Shown here one piece after another: positions 1 to 8,659 of a stretch of DNA of 64,000 bases. A program made the translations under genes and the position numbers. This DNA is from JAFNGF01 sp964567045. GTDB lineage: Bacteria; Planctomycetota; Phycisphaerae; Sedimentisphaerales; Anaerobacaceae. The stretch is from positions 1 through 64,000 of the forward strand of contig CAZMLE010000016.1 in NCBI GenBank assembly GCA_964567045.1. Direction: 5' to 3'. The notes under the pieces were generated by a model. That model ran no database searches and was not told the DNA's origin. It worked only from the letters and a program-made list of their open reading frames with translations. The first letter of the stretch is position 1. Each line of letters opens with the position of its first letter.

Positions 1-1
1 G

Positions 2-736
2 TCGGAGATTAGCCAAAAATGCATGTGTCTAAGGCTTTTCACACACCCTCTTAGAGATATGGTTATCACCACCGAATGCGCCGCAGAGCCCTTTATGGAT
101 GGGGTCGATGCCTTTCTTACATGGATAAAACCTGACGACCGAGAAATTCCGATGATGACGGCGGTTTATTCAGGCTACAGCATTTATTTCGGCAGCCCTG
201 CGTGGTTTGAACATGGCGATCGGGCATGGATTATGGCGCAAGGACGGGCGTTTCTCTGGGGCTATCAAAACGGCTGGATGGGACTGGAGCTATTTAGCCC
301 GGAACACGCCAAGAAAGCTGCCTTCTTACGGAAGGTCGGACAATACCGTGTCATAGGGAGAAAATTTCTCACCTTCGGAGAATTGGTCGACCTCGTAGAG
401 CCTATAAAGCCCGTCCAGACCATCACAGAACGCTGGCCTGACCACGGCAATAATCCCCGTGATGCAACCCTTGCGAGCGTTCAAGGGACCATTTGGAAGG
501 CGGAGGACGGGACGCTCGGCATCTTTCTTGTCAACTATCTGGAGAAAGACAATAAGATCGAATTTGCCATCGACCCGGCTAAGTATGGCGTCGGCGCTGA
601 GGCGGCCGGCTTTTCAATCATACACATTGGCCCTGAGGCAAATCATTCGCCCGAAGCCGCCCCACATGGTACGATCAAACGGACCGAGACTTTAGGGCCC
701 TGGGAGATACGCGTGCTGCAAATACGCCCCTATTAG
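2..736 (+). CDS. C-terminal part of a glycoside-hydrolase-like protein (DUF6259-like), partial
   Basis: The reading frame is open from the first bases of the window, so the gene starts upstream; the ATG at 23 is probably internal. The visible ~240 residues hold an ITTECAAEPFMDGVDAFLTW stretch typical of the end of a (beta/alpha)8 catalytic barrel, then a W-x-G-L-E region and a C-terminal beta-sandwich-like tail ending in EIRVLQIRPY. This resembles the C-terminal half of DUF6259-type putative glycosidases of planctomycetes; the assignment is tentative because the catalytic part is missing. Its TAG stop overlaps the TAA stop of the convergent amidohydrolase gene by two bases (734-735), so there is no room for a terminator between them. 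Confidence 0.5.
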   Translation, partial: SEISQKCMCLRLFTHPLRDMVITTECAAEPFMDGVDAFLTWIKPDDREIPMMTAVYSGYSIYFGSPAWFEHGDRAWIMAQGRAFLWGYQNGWMGLELFSPEHAKKAAFLRKVGQYRVIGRKFLTFGELVDLVEPIKPVQTITERWPDHGNNPRDATLASVQGTIWKAEDGTLGIFLVNYLEKDNKIEFAIDPAKYGVGAEAAGFSIIHIGPEANHSPEAAPHGTIKRTETLGPWEIRVLQIRPY

Positions 737-2052
737 TTATCGTGCGTGATATGGGAGAAATACGTGGACTGCTTTTTATCGTACAGCATCTTGCCGTTTA
801 TGAGGGTGAATTCCACAAAGCTCCTGTAATGAAAAGGATGACCATCCAGGATAATTATATCCGCGTCCTTGCCAACCTGCAGGCTGCCCACGCGATCGGC
901 AACGCCTAAAATCTGGGCGGCGGTCAAAGTGATTGCCTCGAGGGCCGTTTGCTCATCCAGCCCGCCGCTAACCGCGAAAGCCGCCTCCATAGGCAGGGCC
1001 ATCAAATCGCGTCCGGCGATACCCCCAAGGCCAAAATACGGCCCCTGCGGCACGATTGCAAACCTCACGCCGGCTCTTTTTAAGATCGCAGCATTTTCCA
1101 TTGTCGAACCCGAAGGTCCAGAAATATCCTTGCGCGGCTCCTGCTTATCGCGAGGTGTAATAATGAGAGAAACATCCCGCTTAGCGATTTCTTGTGCCAC
1201 AATCCAGGCTTCGATGCCCCCCTCCAGTATAATGCGGATGCCGAATTCATCCACCAGCTCCAGGGCCGCCAGGATGTCGTCGGCCATGGCAGCCTGCACG
1301 CGGGCGGGCAGTTGCCTCCCCAGGAGGCGGACGTACGGATCGAGTTCCCCAGGCTTTTTCGGTTCTTCGAGTTTCTTATCTTTGGCTTTTTGATAGTCTG
1401 CGACTTTTTGCAGGTAATCTTTTGCCTTTCTCAGGTTCAGCAAAAAGTTGGTCTTGCGCAGCCACTGCTGGTTGGAGATGCTGACATTCTCAGCGACCCG
1501 CTCTTTTATCAGCATATTATCCAAATCGCCATAAGTCATCTTTATGACCGCATTGGTGCCTCCGATTGGATTTTCGCCCGATGCCGCCCCACGCCGCTGT
1601 GGCGGCACGGCGGTTACAAATGCTGTCGTTACGCCTGACGCCAACGCCAAAGAGACCTCGAAGTCAAACGGGTCCAACGAATCGGCAATTTTGTTGATGT
1701 CACCAGAGCTTCTGAGTCCCCTCAGCAAGGTTGTGGCCGCCACCAGGCCGGGCATGACAACCTTTCCTCTGGCGTCGATAACCTCCGCCTCTTTTGGTAT
1801 CTCGATATTCTGCCCGATGCCCGATATCTTGCCGTCTTTTATAAGAATTGTTCCATTTTTGACAATTCCGCTGGTAATAGTATACAGGTTGCCGCCTTTA
1901 ATCGCGGTCATCTTCTCATCTGCGACCGTGGCACGGCCATCTTGGCCGTGGTTTCCCGGGCTGGAAGCCCGTGCCACAGCAGGGCAGCACAAGAGTAGTA
2001 CCGCAAGAAAATTGAAAATTGGAAATTGAAAATTAGTCTGGTGTTTGTGCAT
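733..2052 (-). CDS. Secreted amidohydrolase-like protein lacking metal ligands
   Basis: Last gene of the eight-gene amidohydrolase operon. The fold is recognisable from the composite beta-sandwich halves (AIKGGNLYTITSG near the start, LGVADRVGSLQVGKDADIIIL near the end) and the VVMPGLV strand. In COG1228 enzymes that strand is followed by an HxH metal motif; here the equivalent is AATTL, and the later His positions are also replaced (QAAMADD, LEGGIEAW). Catalysis is therefore doubtful. I chose the ATG at 2052 because AAGGA lies six bases upstream; an ATG at 2058 would touch that site. The signal peptide (LAVLLLCCPAVA) is followed directly by an in-frame type C palindromic repeat encoding ASSPGNHGQDGRAT. 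A spacer of 13 bases separates it from the previous gene. Confidence 0.8.
   Translation of the reverse strand: MHKHQTNFQFPIFNFLAVLLLCCPAVARASSPGNHGQDGRATVADEKMTAIKGGNLYTITSGIVKNGTILIKDGKISGIGQNIEIPKEAEVIDARGKVVMPGLVAATTLLRGLRSSGDINKIADSLDPFDFEVSLALASGVTTAFVTAVPPQRRGAASGENPIGGTNAVIKMTYGDLDNMLIKERVAENVSISNQQWLRKTNFLLNLRKAKDYLQKVADYQKAKDKKLEEPKKPGELDPYVRLLGRQLPARVQAAMADDILAALELVDEFGIRIILEGGIEAWIVAQEIAKRDVSLIITPRDKQEPRKDISGPSGSTMENAAILKRAGVRFAIVPQGPYFGLGGIAGRDLMALPMEAAFAVSGGLDEQTALEAITLTAAQILGVADRVGSLQVGKDADIIILDGHPFHYRSFVEFTLINGKMLYDKKQSTYFSHITHDN
1927..1978. repeat. Palindromic repeat family C, in frame in a signal-peptide junction
   Basis: Two adjacent hairpins: GGCACGGCCATCTTGGCCGTG and CGGGCTGGAAGCCCGTG arms are bounded by GTGGCAC and GTGCCAC. 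A second copy lies at 32820-32869 in an unrelated esterase gene, again in frame and again at the signal-peptide junction. Confidence 0.85.
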
Positions 2053-2065
2053 TATCATTCCTTCG

Positions 2066-3253
2066 CTACGGGCCCCGATAAACGATTTTGCCCTCCAGCA
2101 TGACCTGGTGAATTTTGGTGCCGACCTCCAATGGGTCCGCACTTAGAATCAGAAGATTGGCATCCTTGCCGACTTCCAAGCTTCCCAGGCGGTAGTCTAC
2201 CGCCAACATCTGAGCCGGATGAATGGTCATAGATTTTTTGGCAGTTTCCTTGTCCAATCCGTACTTGACCAGCTCAGCCATTTGGCGGAGAAAATCCTCG
2301 TGCCCTTCGGCGTTATCGATTGTGGGCACGCAGGCAATCTTGACGCCCGCCTCAGCAAGGATTTTAGGCACGTTAATGCGATTGCGGGTAAACTGCTCGA
2401 AATCAATCTGAGCAGGAAAAATGACCGGAATTTTCGCTTTAGCTAATTTCTCGGCGATGCGATAATTTTCGGGGCCGGCAACTAAAACCCACTTCACCTT
2501 CTCGTATGGCTTCAGCAGCGGCAATAGATGCAGCGTCGCGCCGGGCCAGCCGCATCGCACAAACGTAGGAATCTCACCCTGCAAGGCTCTTACCAGAGGC
2601 TTAATCTTTGGGTCAGCCGAGTCGGTCTGTTTCTTTGCAGATTCGAAAGCATCCGTGATAACCTTCTTTGCCTTCTCGTTAGCCTCAAAACGGATCATCA
2701 AGAGCCCCGATTCCGTAATTAGCATCCCCTCAGCTCCGCTCCGGGCAAGCTCCTCGGGCGTCTGGCCAGCCCCCGCGTCTCCCGACGCGAGTCGGGGTGT
2801 CTGGCCGATAGGCCGTATAATAGCACCCTGGCCTGCAATCCCATTGCCGCCGGGGGTAAGCCCCAGCGTTGTAAACCCCGCCTGTAGAATACGCCTATAG
2901 GCATCCTGAAATGGATATAATTCATCGGCAACTCGATAATGCGGATGTGAGGCCGGCTCGCCGCCCGGGGGTGTGGATAATCCAACGGCCGAGCAGGGAT
3001 TCACCAATCCGGGAAAGACGGTCTTATCACGCGCATCAATGATATTTGCCGTACTTGGAATCTTTACGTCGGTGCCGATAGCACTGATTTTGCTGCCTCG
3101 AATAACAATGACACCGTTTTCAATCAGGCCGGACGTAACGGTATCGATCCGGTCGGCCTTGATGGCGGTGATTTCCTCGCCCTTAACTGAGCCCGGCAGC
3201 CATACCAACGATAAACATAAAAGGATATATATGCGGTTCTTCTTCACAGCCAT
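2066..3253 (-). CDS. Secreted amidohydrolase-like protein lacking metal ligands
   Basis: 395 residues with a signal peptide (MAVKKNRIYILLCLSLVWLPGSVKG) and the beta-sandwich/barrel frame of COG1228 amidohydrolases (ITAIKADRIDTV; VFPGLV; LAVDYRLGSLEVGKDANLLIL). The HxH motif expected after VFPGLV is replaced by NPCSAVG, and the later His sites read VRCGWPG and VAGPENY, so a pseudoenzyme is likely. The ATG overlaps the TAA of the preceding gene by one base (TAATG), with AAGGA just upstream, indicating translational coupling. A 39-bp in-frame insertion near residues 150-165 (type B repeat) is flanked by a duplicated GGCCAGAC and adds RLASGDAGAGQTP. Confidence 0.8.
   Translation of the reverse strand: MAVKKNRIYILLCLSLVWLPGSVKGEEITAIKADRIDTVTSGLIENGVIVIRGSKISAIGTDVKIPSTANIIDARDKTVFPGLVNPCSAVGLSTPPGGEPASHPHYRVADELYPFQDAYRRILQAGFTTLGLTPGGNGIAGQGAIIRPIGQTPRLASGDAGAGQTPEELARSGAEGMLITESGLLMIRFEANEKAKKVITDAFESAKKQTDSADPKIKPLVRALQGEIPTFVRCGWPGATLHLLPLLKPYEKVKWVLVAGPENYRIAEKLAKAKIPVIFPAQIDFEQFTRNRINVPKILAEAGVKIACVPTIDNAEGHEDFLRQMAELVKYGLDKETAKKSMTIHPAQMLAVDYRLGSLEVGKDANLLILSADPLEVGTKIHQVMLEGKIVYRGP
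2764..2806. repeat. Palindromic repeat family B, in-frame insertion with flanking duplication
   Basis: Core CCGACTCGCGTCGG plus GAGACGCGGGGG arm as in the copies at 13089-13150 and 38812-38846. Here it is bracketed by direct copies of GGCCAGAC, so the coding frame gains 13 codons between two QTP motifs of the host protein. Confidence 0.85.
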
Positions 3254-4707
3254 TATTCCTTTTCACGCGACCTTTCAGCGGCTTGTTTGATGACCAAGTC
3301 GGTGCCTTTGCATCGGTAGACAATTCTTCCGTTGATCAATACCAGATCGACCGGCGTCGTAGGATCGAGCAAGCTGCCCTTTTTGATGACAATATCGGCG
3401 TCCTTACCCACTTCAAGCGAGCCGACGCGGTCAGCTATACCGAGAGCACGCGCAGGATTGATGGTGATGGCTTTTAAAGCAACCTGGTCATCAAGTCCCA
3501 AACGGGCAGACATTGAGGCATTGAATGCCAGTTCTTCCTGCTCGCCGAATCCGACAGAGTCAGTATTGATGGATAGGTTTTTTACACCTGCTTTATAGAA
3601 TTCTGCGGCCACACCATGGAAACGGTTGTCCTGTTCTACGTTCCAGAAGAAAGGTTCCCACAAAAACGGCCCGACATTAATCGACACACCATCTCTTTTC
3701 GCCGCTTCTGCGCCGACCATATATCCACCGCCCTCGGTGTGGGTTGCGATGACCTTCAACTGGTTTTCGTCGTTGAACATGCGCATCGTCTGCATGACGC
3801 CCCAGCCTTCGTAGGTATGTACGATGGTTGGTATTTCGCCGCTGAAGGCCTTGCGCATATTCTCCAGTTCAGGTTTATATTCGGGCTTTTCTTTACGTTG
3901 GCCCTGCTCATATTGTTGCCAGGCCTGGGTATATGCTTTGGCCTGTTTGAGCATTTGCCGCAGGGACCAGGACATGCCCATGCGGGTCCGGCCCAAATCG
4001 CCCCCCTCTCGTTCGGGGTTGTAAGCCTGCGCGATCTTCATCGCCCCTATTTCGCGGAGGACCATTTTTTCCGGGCAAGATGTATCCAGTTTTACAATAA
4101 CAGTAAAGCCCGCCAAGTTAGTCCCGCTGCCAGGCATTGTGTGGATGGTTGTCACGCCACCTGTTACAGCGCTTTTGATACCTACGTCCTCAGGATTCAC
4201 GCAGTCGTCGATACGCAGCTCGGGGTTAATAGGCGTCACCATATCGTTGAATCCGCCTTCGGTTGCGATATGTGTATGTGCCTCTACGATGCCCGGCGTA
4301 ACCCATCTATCCGAGGCGTCAATCAGGGTATATCCTTGCGGTATCGCAATGCTTGATGCGGTTCCAACAGCCTCGATCTTTCCACCGCTAACAAGAATAA
4401 CACCGTTATTGATAACGTTTTTGCCGGTGGTAAATTCTTCGCCTGGCGCCATGGTGACAATTTTGCCCGCTTTGATGGCATAGCCTTCGGCTCTGCTCAG
4501 AGCTTGCCCTGAGCCTGTCGAAGGGGCAGGCTTTGTCAGCGAAGCATCCGCAGCCCCCGTTTCTGTCTTCGACAGAAGACACGGGGGCAGCACACATACT
4601 ATAAGAATGCCAAGCAGCCGTAGCCGTAGCCGTAGGGTGGGCTTTAGCCCACCAAGAAGGTGATGGTGGGGCAAGCCCCACCCTACAATGTCATCGAAGG
4701 GCCTCAT
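3253..4707 (-). CDS. Secreted metal-dependent amidohydrolase, the only module with complete ligands
   Basis: 484 residues. Unlike its eight sister modules it keeps the amidohydrolase metal set that I can place by eye: HTH at residues 144 and 146 after VTPGIVEA, IVHTYEG, ATHTEGGG and INTDS. COG1228 members of known function include imidazolonepropionase and Xaa-Pro prolidases; the neighbouring dipeptidyl peptidase IV favours a peptidase-like role, but that is inference. The start at 4707 has AGGGA ten bases upstream. The first ~75 residues are almost entirely repeat-derived: a type G element (VGWGLPHHH...), a type K element (SKTETGAAD) and a type E element (PSTGSGQALSRAEG), which surround the single hydrophobic segment LLGILIVCVLPPCLL. 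A 21-bp gap separates it from the upstream gene. Confidence 0.85.
   Translation of the reverse strand: MRPFDDIVGWGLPHHHLLGGLKPTLRLRLRLLGILIVCVLPPCLLSKTETGAADASLTKPAPSTGSGQALSRAEGYAIKAGKIVTMAPGEEFTTGKNVINNGVILVSGGKIEAVGTASSIAIPQGYTLIDASDRWVTPGIVEAHTHIATEGGFNDMVTPINPELRIDDCVNPEDVGIKSAVTGGVTTIHTMPGSGTNLAGFTVIVKLDTSCPEKMVLREIGAMKIAQAYNPEREGGDLGRTRMGMSWSLRQMLKQAKAYTQAWQQYEQGQRKEKPEYKPELENMRKAFSGEIPTIVHTYEGWGVMQTMRMFNDENQLKVIATHTEGGGYMVGAEAAKRDGVSINVGPFLWEPFFWNVEQDNRFHGVAAEFYKAGVKNLSINTDSVGFGEQEELAFNASMSARLGLDDQVALKAITINPARALGIADRVGSLEVGKDADIVIKKGSLLDPTTPVDLVLINGRIVYRCKGTDLVIKQAAERSREKE
4482..4540. repeat. Repeat family E
   Basis: CCTTCGGCTCTGCTCAG plus CCCTGAGCCTGTCGAAGG, a sequence class whose translations (LSRAEG, CPEQSQR) recur at the same place in neighbouring amidohydrolase genes. 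In frame just before the mature domain of the 484-residue amidohydrolase. Confidence 0.75.
4554..4588. repeat. Palindromic repeat family K
   Basis: CCCCCG ... CGGGGG outer arms around an inner GTCTTC-GACA-GAAGAC hairpin. The same nested architecture occurs at 44162-44199. Confidence 0.75.
4632..4686. repeat. Palindromic repeat family G
   Basis: Bounded by GTAGGGT and ACCCTAC, with two internal hairpins (GGGCTTTAGCCC and GGGGCAAGCCCC). It encodes residues 8-26 of the 484-residue amidohydrolase precursor. Related copies lie at 7241-7292, 25885-25912 and 33871-33935. Confidence 0.85.
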
Positions 4708-4728
4708 TTGTTTAGGTCCCTGCAGAAT

Positions 4729-7224
4729 TCATTCCGGGCGTTCAAAAACGATACGTCCATTCACAAGCACTTTTTCCACACGGCTTGCAAAGCCAAACGG
4801 TTCGCCGGATAGAATGACCAAATCCGCATCCTTGCCTACCTCGATGCTTCCGATTCTATCCTCCAGATGCAAAAGTTCGGCTGGATAACTGGTGACCGCT
4901 CGAAATGCCTTATCCTGGTCCATTCCGTATCGCACCGCGTAAGCAGCGTTCATCAGCAAATACTGTGCCGCCGAGCTTGCACTTGTGTGTAATGCGACGC
5001 GGAGTCCTTGTCGACTAAGAAGGTCGGCATTATTGATTGGCTTGCCTTTCTCGTAGAGAATTATACTGGGGCCGACCGCAACACCCACATCGTATTTTTT
5101 TAGCTCAGACGCAACACGGTAGCCGTCCTGACCGCCCAAAATGATCACATCCAGGTTATATTCGTCCCTAAAGACCTTTAGCACATTCCGGATCTCGTCG
5201 GCGCGATTGGCGTGCACAAGCACCGGCATTTCGCGCTTAAACAATCCTCGCAGCAGCTCAAGGTTCACGTCCCGCGATGGCCGGTTCGGTTCCTTGACCG
5301 TACTTTCTTTATCGGTCGGTTTGCGGTGCTCGTATTCTTTGAGCTTGGCTTCGTAGTCATCCCACTTTTGGGCGTATTCTTTGGCTTGTTTTAGCAGGTC
5401 ACGAGCTTCCCAAATGCGCGCCAGTCTTGCCGTCGCGCCAAGCATCGAGAACTCTATGGCTGCATACTCTTTGACAATCATATCACCAATTGTGTCACCT
5501 GCCAATTTAATTAGTGCGGCGTTGCCGCTGACCAGCCCACGCGTCTGCGGAGCAAGCAGCACCGATGTCACCCCGCAGCTTAGAACCTCCCGAAATGCCG
5601 GGTCGTTGGGCTCAACTGCGTTGGCAATACTGACCAATCGCAGCACGGGCGAATCCGGCCCGGTGGACGGTGCAGAAGGGTCCATTCGGATAGGCTCACT
5701 TTCCCAGTGAAGCCCCAGATGAGAGTGTATATCAATTAGGCCGGGAATGACAACACTCTTGCCGGCATCGATAACACGCGCCTGCTGCGAAATCGGTTTT
5801 AGCTGACCCACATAGGCGATTTTAGAGCCTTTAATAAGGATAAGTCCATCGTTAATCTGGCCTCGGCTGGCGGTAAAGATTTTTCCAGCCCGAATGGCAG
5901 TAATTTGTTCCTCCGGGGCCGGCTTTTTGCTTTCTTCTGCCGGGCGAGTATAGACAACCTTGCCGTTGATAAATGTCCTATCTACCACCGACTCCAGATT
6001 GAATGGCTCGCCGGTTAGAATGACAAGGTCTGCATCTTTACCTTTCTCTATGCTCCCAACCCTGTCGGCAATGCCCAGAATCTCAGCGGGCGTAATTGTG
6101 ATAGCGGCAATAGCTGTCTGCGGTGACAATCCCTGATTGACGGCATAGCCGGCAATAAACGCAAGATCAGCAATGGCCTGATCGGTCGAAGCAGACAGAG
6201 CAAGTTTAACGCCGGCTTTTGCCAGAATTGCCGCATTAGCAGGATTGACACGCCCCAGCGCAACATCCCAGTCGTAGTCTTTTATTTGCGCTTGGCCGGG
6301 TTCAATAATCCCGCTGACAACTACTGGTGCGCTACATTCTTTAACCTCGTCCACAACTTTGTACGCTTCGGTAGCGCCTTCAAGAACAAGTTTCAGGTTG
6401 AACTCTTGGGCCAGACGAATGGCGTTATGGATATCCCGTGCGGTCTGGCAATTAATCCGGACGGGTAGTTTAGCCTCCAGCGCGGGCAATAACGCCTCTA
6501 TCTTTGGGTCGGTTCGTGGCGGGCGCTGCTTTTGATACTGTTTTGCCTGCGTAAAGAGCTGCCGCAATAGTGCAAGCTCCGCCATTCGGGTCGTGGGCAA
6601 CTGCTTTTCCACGGGCAGAATAGGCGCGTTCGGACCGGGCGGGATAGGCGGCTTGAAAATCTCCGGCGGACTCTTGGGCAATTCGCCAAGAGTGATGCGC
6701 AGTGCCGCTGCGTCTGCAATCACACGCTCGGAAACAGAATCACCTGCAAGCTTGACAACCGCACCTAATCCGCTTATCAGCCGTCTCTGGCCGGGCGAAA
6801 TATAAACCGTCGTCACTCCGCCGGCCAGCATTCGCCGGTAATCGGCAAAGAAGTCAAAGGCGTCTTTGGCCCGAATGGCCGGCGTCAGCGATTCCTCATC
6901 ATCCCGTGCCTTTTCCGCCAGGGTCGTAAAGGCATCTATTAGGCCGGGAATAACCACCTTATCCGTTGCATCAATAATCTCTGCGCCCTGCGGTATTTGG
7001 ACTTCCTTGCCCACCGCTTCGATTTTCCCATCACGAATCAGCACGACCCCATTTTCAATCTCTGGGGAAGTCACGGGAATAATGATGCCGGCTTTGATCG
7101 CCACTACCCTTTGGCTTTGCTCAGGGCAGGCCGAGCTTTCCTCTGCGGCACCGGCCGGCACGATCAGCACGATAGTAAGGACGCAGATAAAAATGCTACA
7201 AAGATGTCTTGCCCATTCATTCAT
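4729..7224 (-). CDS. Double-module secreted amidohydrolase-like protein
   Basis: 831 residues with two complete amidohydrolase folds in tandem, each with its own AI(K/R)AG opening strand, V(I/V)IPGLID strand and ADRIGSIE-GKDADLVIL closing segment; the boundary is near residue 440 (EEQITAIRAGKI). Module 1 has FTT in place of HxH and lacks later His ligands. Module 2 keeps HSH (IDIHSHLGL) and one later His (LVHANRADEI) but has GGQDGY where the second barrel His-Glu-Gly should be. It is therefore at best partially metal-competent. Signal peptide MNEWARHLCSIFICVLTI... is followed by a type E repeat peptide (SSACPEQSQRV). The gap to the upstream gene is 77 bp and filled by a type G repeat. Confidence 0.85.
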   Translation of the reverse strand: MNEWARHLCSIFICVLTIVLIVPAGAAEESSACPEQSQRVVAIKAGIIIPVTSPEIENGVVLIRDGKIEAVGKEVQIPQGAEIIDATDKVVIPGLIDAFTTLAEKARDDEESLTPAIRAKDAFDFFADYRRMLAGGVTTVYISPGQRRLISGLGAVVKLAGDSVSERVIADAAALRITLGELPKSPPEIFKPPIPPGPNAPILPVEKQLPTTRMAELALLRQLFTQAKQYQKQRPPRTDPKIEALLPALEAKLPVRINCQTARDIHNAIRLAQEFNLKLVLEGATEAYKVVDEVKECSAPVVVSGIIEPGQAQIKDYDWDVALGRVNPANAAILAKAGVKLALSASTDQAIADLAFIAGYAVNQGLSPQTAIAAITITPAEILGIADRVGSIEKGKDADLVILTGEPFNLESVVDRTFINGKVVYTRPAEESKKPAPEEQITAIRAGKIFTASRGQINDGLILIKGSKIAYVGQLKPISQQARVIDAGKSVVIPGLIDIHSHLGLHWESEPIRMDPSAPSTGPDSPVLRLVSIANAVEPNDPAFREVLSCGVTSVLLAPQTRGLVSGNAALIKLAGDTIGDMIVKEYAAIEFSMLGATARLARIWEARDLLKQAKEYAQKWDDYEAKLKEYEHRKPTDKESTVKEPNRPSRDVNLELLRGLFKREMPVLVHANRADEIRNVLKVFRDEYNLDVIILGGQDGYRVASELKKYDVGVAVGPSIILYEKGKPINNADLLSRQGLRVALHTSASSAAQYLLMNAAYAVRYGMDQDKAFRAVTSYPAELLHLEDRIGSIEVGKDADLVILSGEPFGFASRVEKVLVNGRIVFERPE
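7108..7142. repeat. Repeat family E, in frame
   Basis: CCCTTTGGCTTTGCTCAGG and GCAGGCCGAG arms; translated on the minus strand as ACPEQSQR at the signal-peptide/mature junction. Confidence 0.65.
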
Positions 7225-7240
7225 ATATGAGGCTCACGCG

Positions 7241-7292
7241 GTAGGGTGTGCTTTGCAGACCATCAAAGGATGGTTGCCGGAGCCTACCCTAC
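7241..7292. repeat. Palindromic repeat family G in an intergenic gap
   Basis: GTAGGGTGTGCTTTGC ... CTACCCTAC. It occupies most of the 77-bp gap between two operon genes, the only long gap in the operon. Confidence 0.8.
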
Positions 7293-7301
7293 ATGTTGTC
7301 A

Positions 7302-8645
7302 TTAATCTGTGTTCTTATCTTCCGACGTTTGCTGCCCCTCTTCGGGCTTAGGCTTTTCCAGGAGCTTCTTTAGGCGCAGGTCTTTGGCCTTTTCGTAAAC
7401 AATCTCGCCGCCAATCATCACCTTGTCCACCCACGTTTGTGCATCCAGCGGGTCGCCCGTCAAAAAGACCAGGCTCGCTTCTTTCCCGCTCTCGATGCTG
7501 CCGAATCGGTTATCTATGCCGATAAACTGCGCCGGATAAAGGGTGATAGATTTTAGGGCTTCGGATCGGTCCACGCCGTACCTGACTGCGGTCGCCGCCT
7601 GGTACCAAAGGTATCGTCTGCCATACTCGGAGGTATCTGTTTGAAAAGCGTACTTTACGCCCGCTTTATAGAAAATCGCGGGGGCGACCTTCATCTCTTC
7701 GGCGTTCGTCTGCTCGTTCGTCTCCCAAACTACCAACTGTGGATCGAGAATTACGGGCATTTTTTTCTTACTGATAAGGTCAGCTGCCTTATAGCCATCA
7801 GTGCCCAGAACCAGGGCTGTGTTGAAATTGTGCATCTGCTGGATCTCAATCGCCTTGGGCACGTCAGCCGCTATGCCGCAATAGATAAATGCCGTCAGTT
7901 TTCCATTCAATAGGTCGATCATCGGCTGCTTACGCGCGTCAATCTCCTCGTCAAAGGGCTTTTCTTGCTCTTTGGCATCTTTCTTGCGCTGTTCGTACTG
8001 CTCCAGATAATCTTTCAGCTCGGCCATATAACGTCTGAAACGCTGCATGTGCCCCATCCGGCTGATGTTTCCGGTTGATTGATAGGAGTACCCCCCGTCA
8101 GTATACCGTAAGGTCTGCTGAACGGGCGGGGCAAGCGATATTTTCAAACCTGTATACCGTTTGATAAGCATCGCCTCTACAGTCCGGCCGTGTGGTTTGA
8201 CGACTGTGCCTGTCCCACCTAACAGCGTGTTATTGCCCGGAAGCACGAGCATCGCCACCACGCCATCCCGCAGCGAATCCTCAAAAAAAGGACTGACTGG
8301 GTCTATTGAGTCAAAAGTTGAAAGAAAAGGCACTTCGGGCACGTTCTCATTTGGTGCATCCAAGCCGTTTGAGGTGTGCGCCAGCACAAAGCCGGGCATA
8401 ACGACCCTGTCCTTTGCTTCAATGACTTCGGCGTCCCAGGGAATTTCGACGTTCTTGTCGACGGCTTTGATAACTCCGTCTTCGACCAGGATCACGCCAT
8501 CCTGTATTTCCGGCCCGGCTATGGTAATGACTTTGCCGGCCTTAATGGCGAGCTTTTTCCGCACGGGGGCCGCATATCCTAAAGTGCTCACAGTGCACAC
8601 AATCAGCAACATTGAAATCAAGGCTGTACAAAACTTGAATTTCAT
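7302..8645 (-). CDS. Secreted amidohydrolase-like protein with degraded ligand set
   Basis: 447 residues if the ATG at 8645 is used (AGGAG about nine bases upstream; a second possible ATG at 8663 would overlap the preceding stop). Signal peptide MKFKFCTALISMLLIVCTVSTLGYA, then LAIKAGKVITIAG and the barrel. The HxH position reads HTS (VLAHTSNGLD), so the second His is lost; later sites are IYCGIAAD and LGTDGY. A TDTS motif resembling the last Asp ligand remains. A highly charged segment (DYLEQYEQRKKDAKEQEKP) in the middle matches the linker helix of the other modules. The C-terminus is a charged tail rich in K, E and Q. Confidence 0.8.
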   Translation of the reverse strand: MKFKFCTALISMLLIVCTVSTLGYAAPVRKKLAIKAGKVITIAGPEIQDGVILVEDGVIKAVDKNVEIPWDAEVIEAKDRVVMPGFVLAHTSNGLDAPNENVPEVPFLSTFDSIDPVSPFFEDSLRDGVVAMLVLPGNNTLLGGTGTVVKPHGRTVEAMLIKRYTGLKISLAPPVQQTLRYTDGGYSYQSTGNISRMGHMQRFRRYMAELKDYLEQYEQRKKDAKEQEKPFDEEIDARKQPMIDLLNGKLTAFIYCGIAADVPKAIEIQQMHNFNTALVLGTDGYKAADLISKKKMPVILDPQLVVWETNEQTNAEEMKVAPAIFYKAGVKYAFQTDTSEYGRRYLWYQAATAVRYGVDRSEALKSITLYPAQFIGIDNRFGSIESGKEASLVFLTGDPLDAQTWVDKVMIGGEIVYEKAKDLRLKKLLEKPKPEEGQQTSEDKNTD

Positions 8646-8659
8646 AATAAGTTTTCTCC

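Noticed and set aside
1192..1638. Long plus-strand open frames across the amidohydrolase operon
   Set aside because: They are antisense to well-supported genes, have no ribosome sites and no recognisable protein features.
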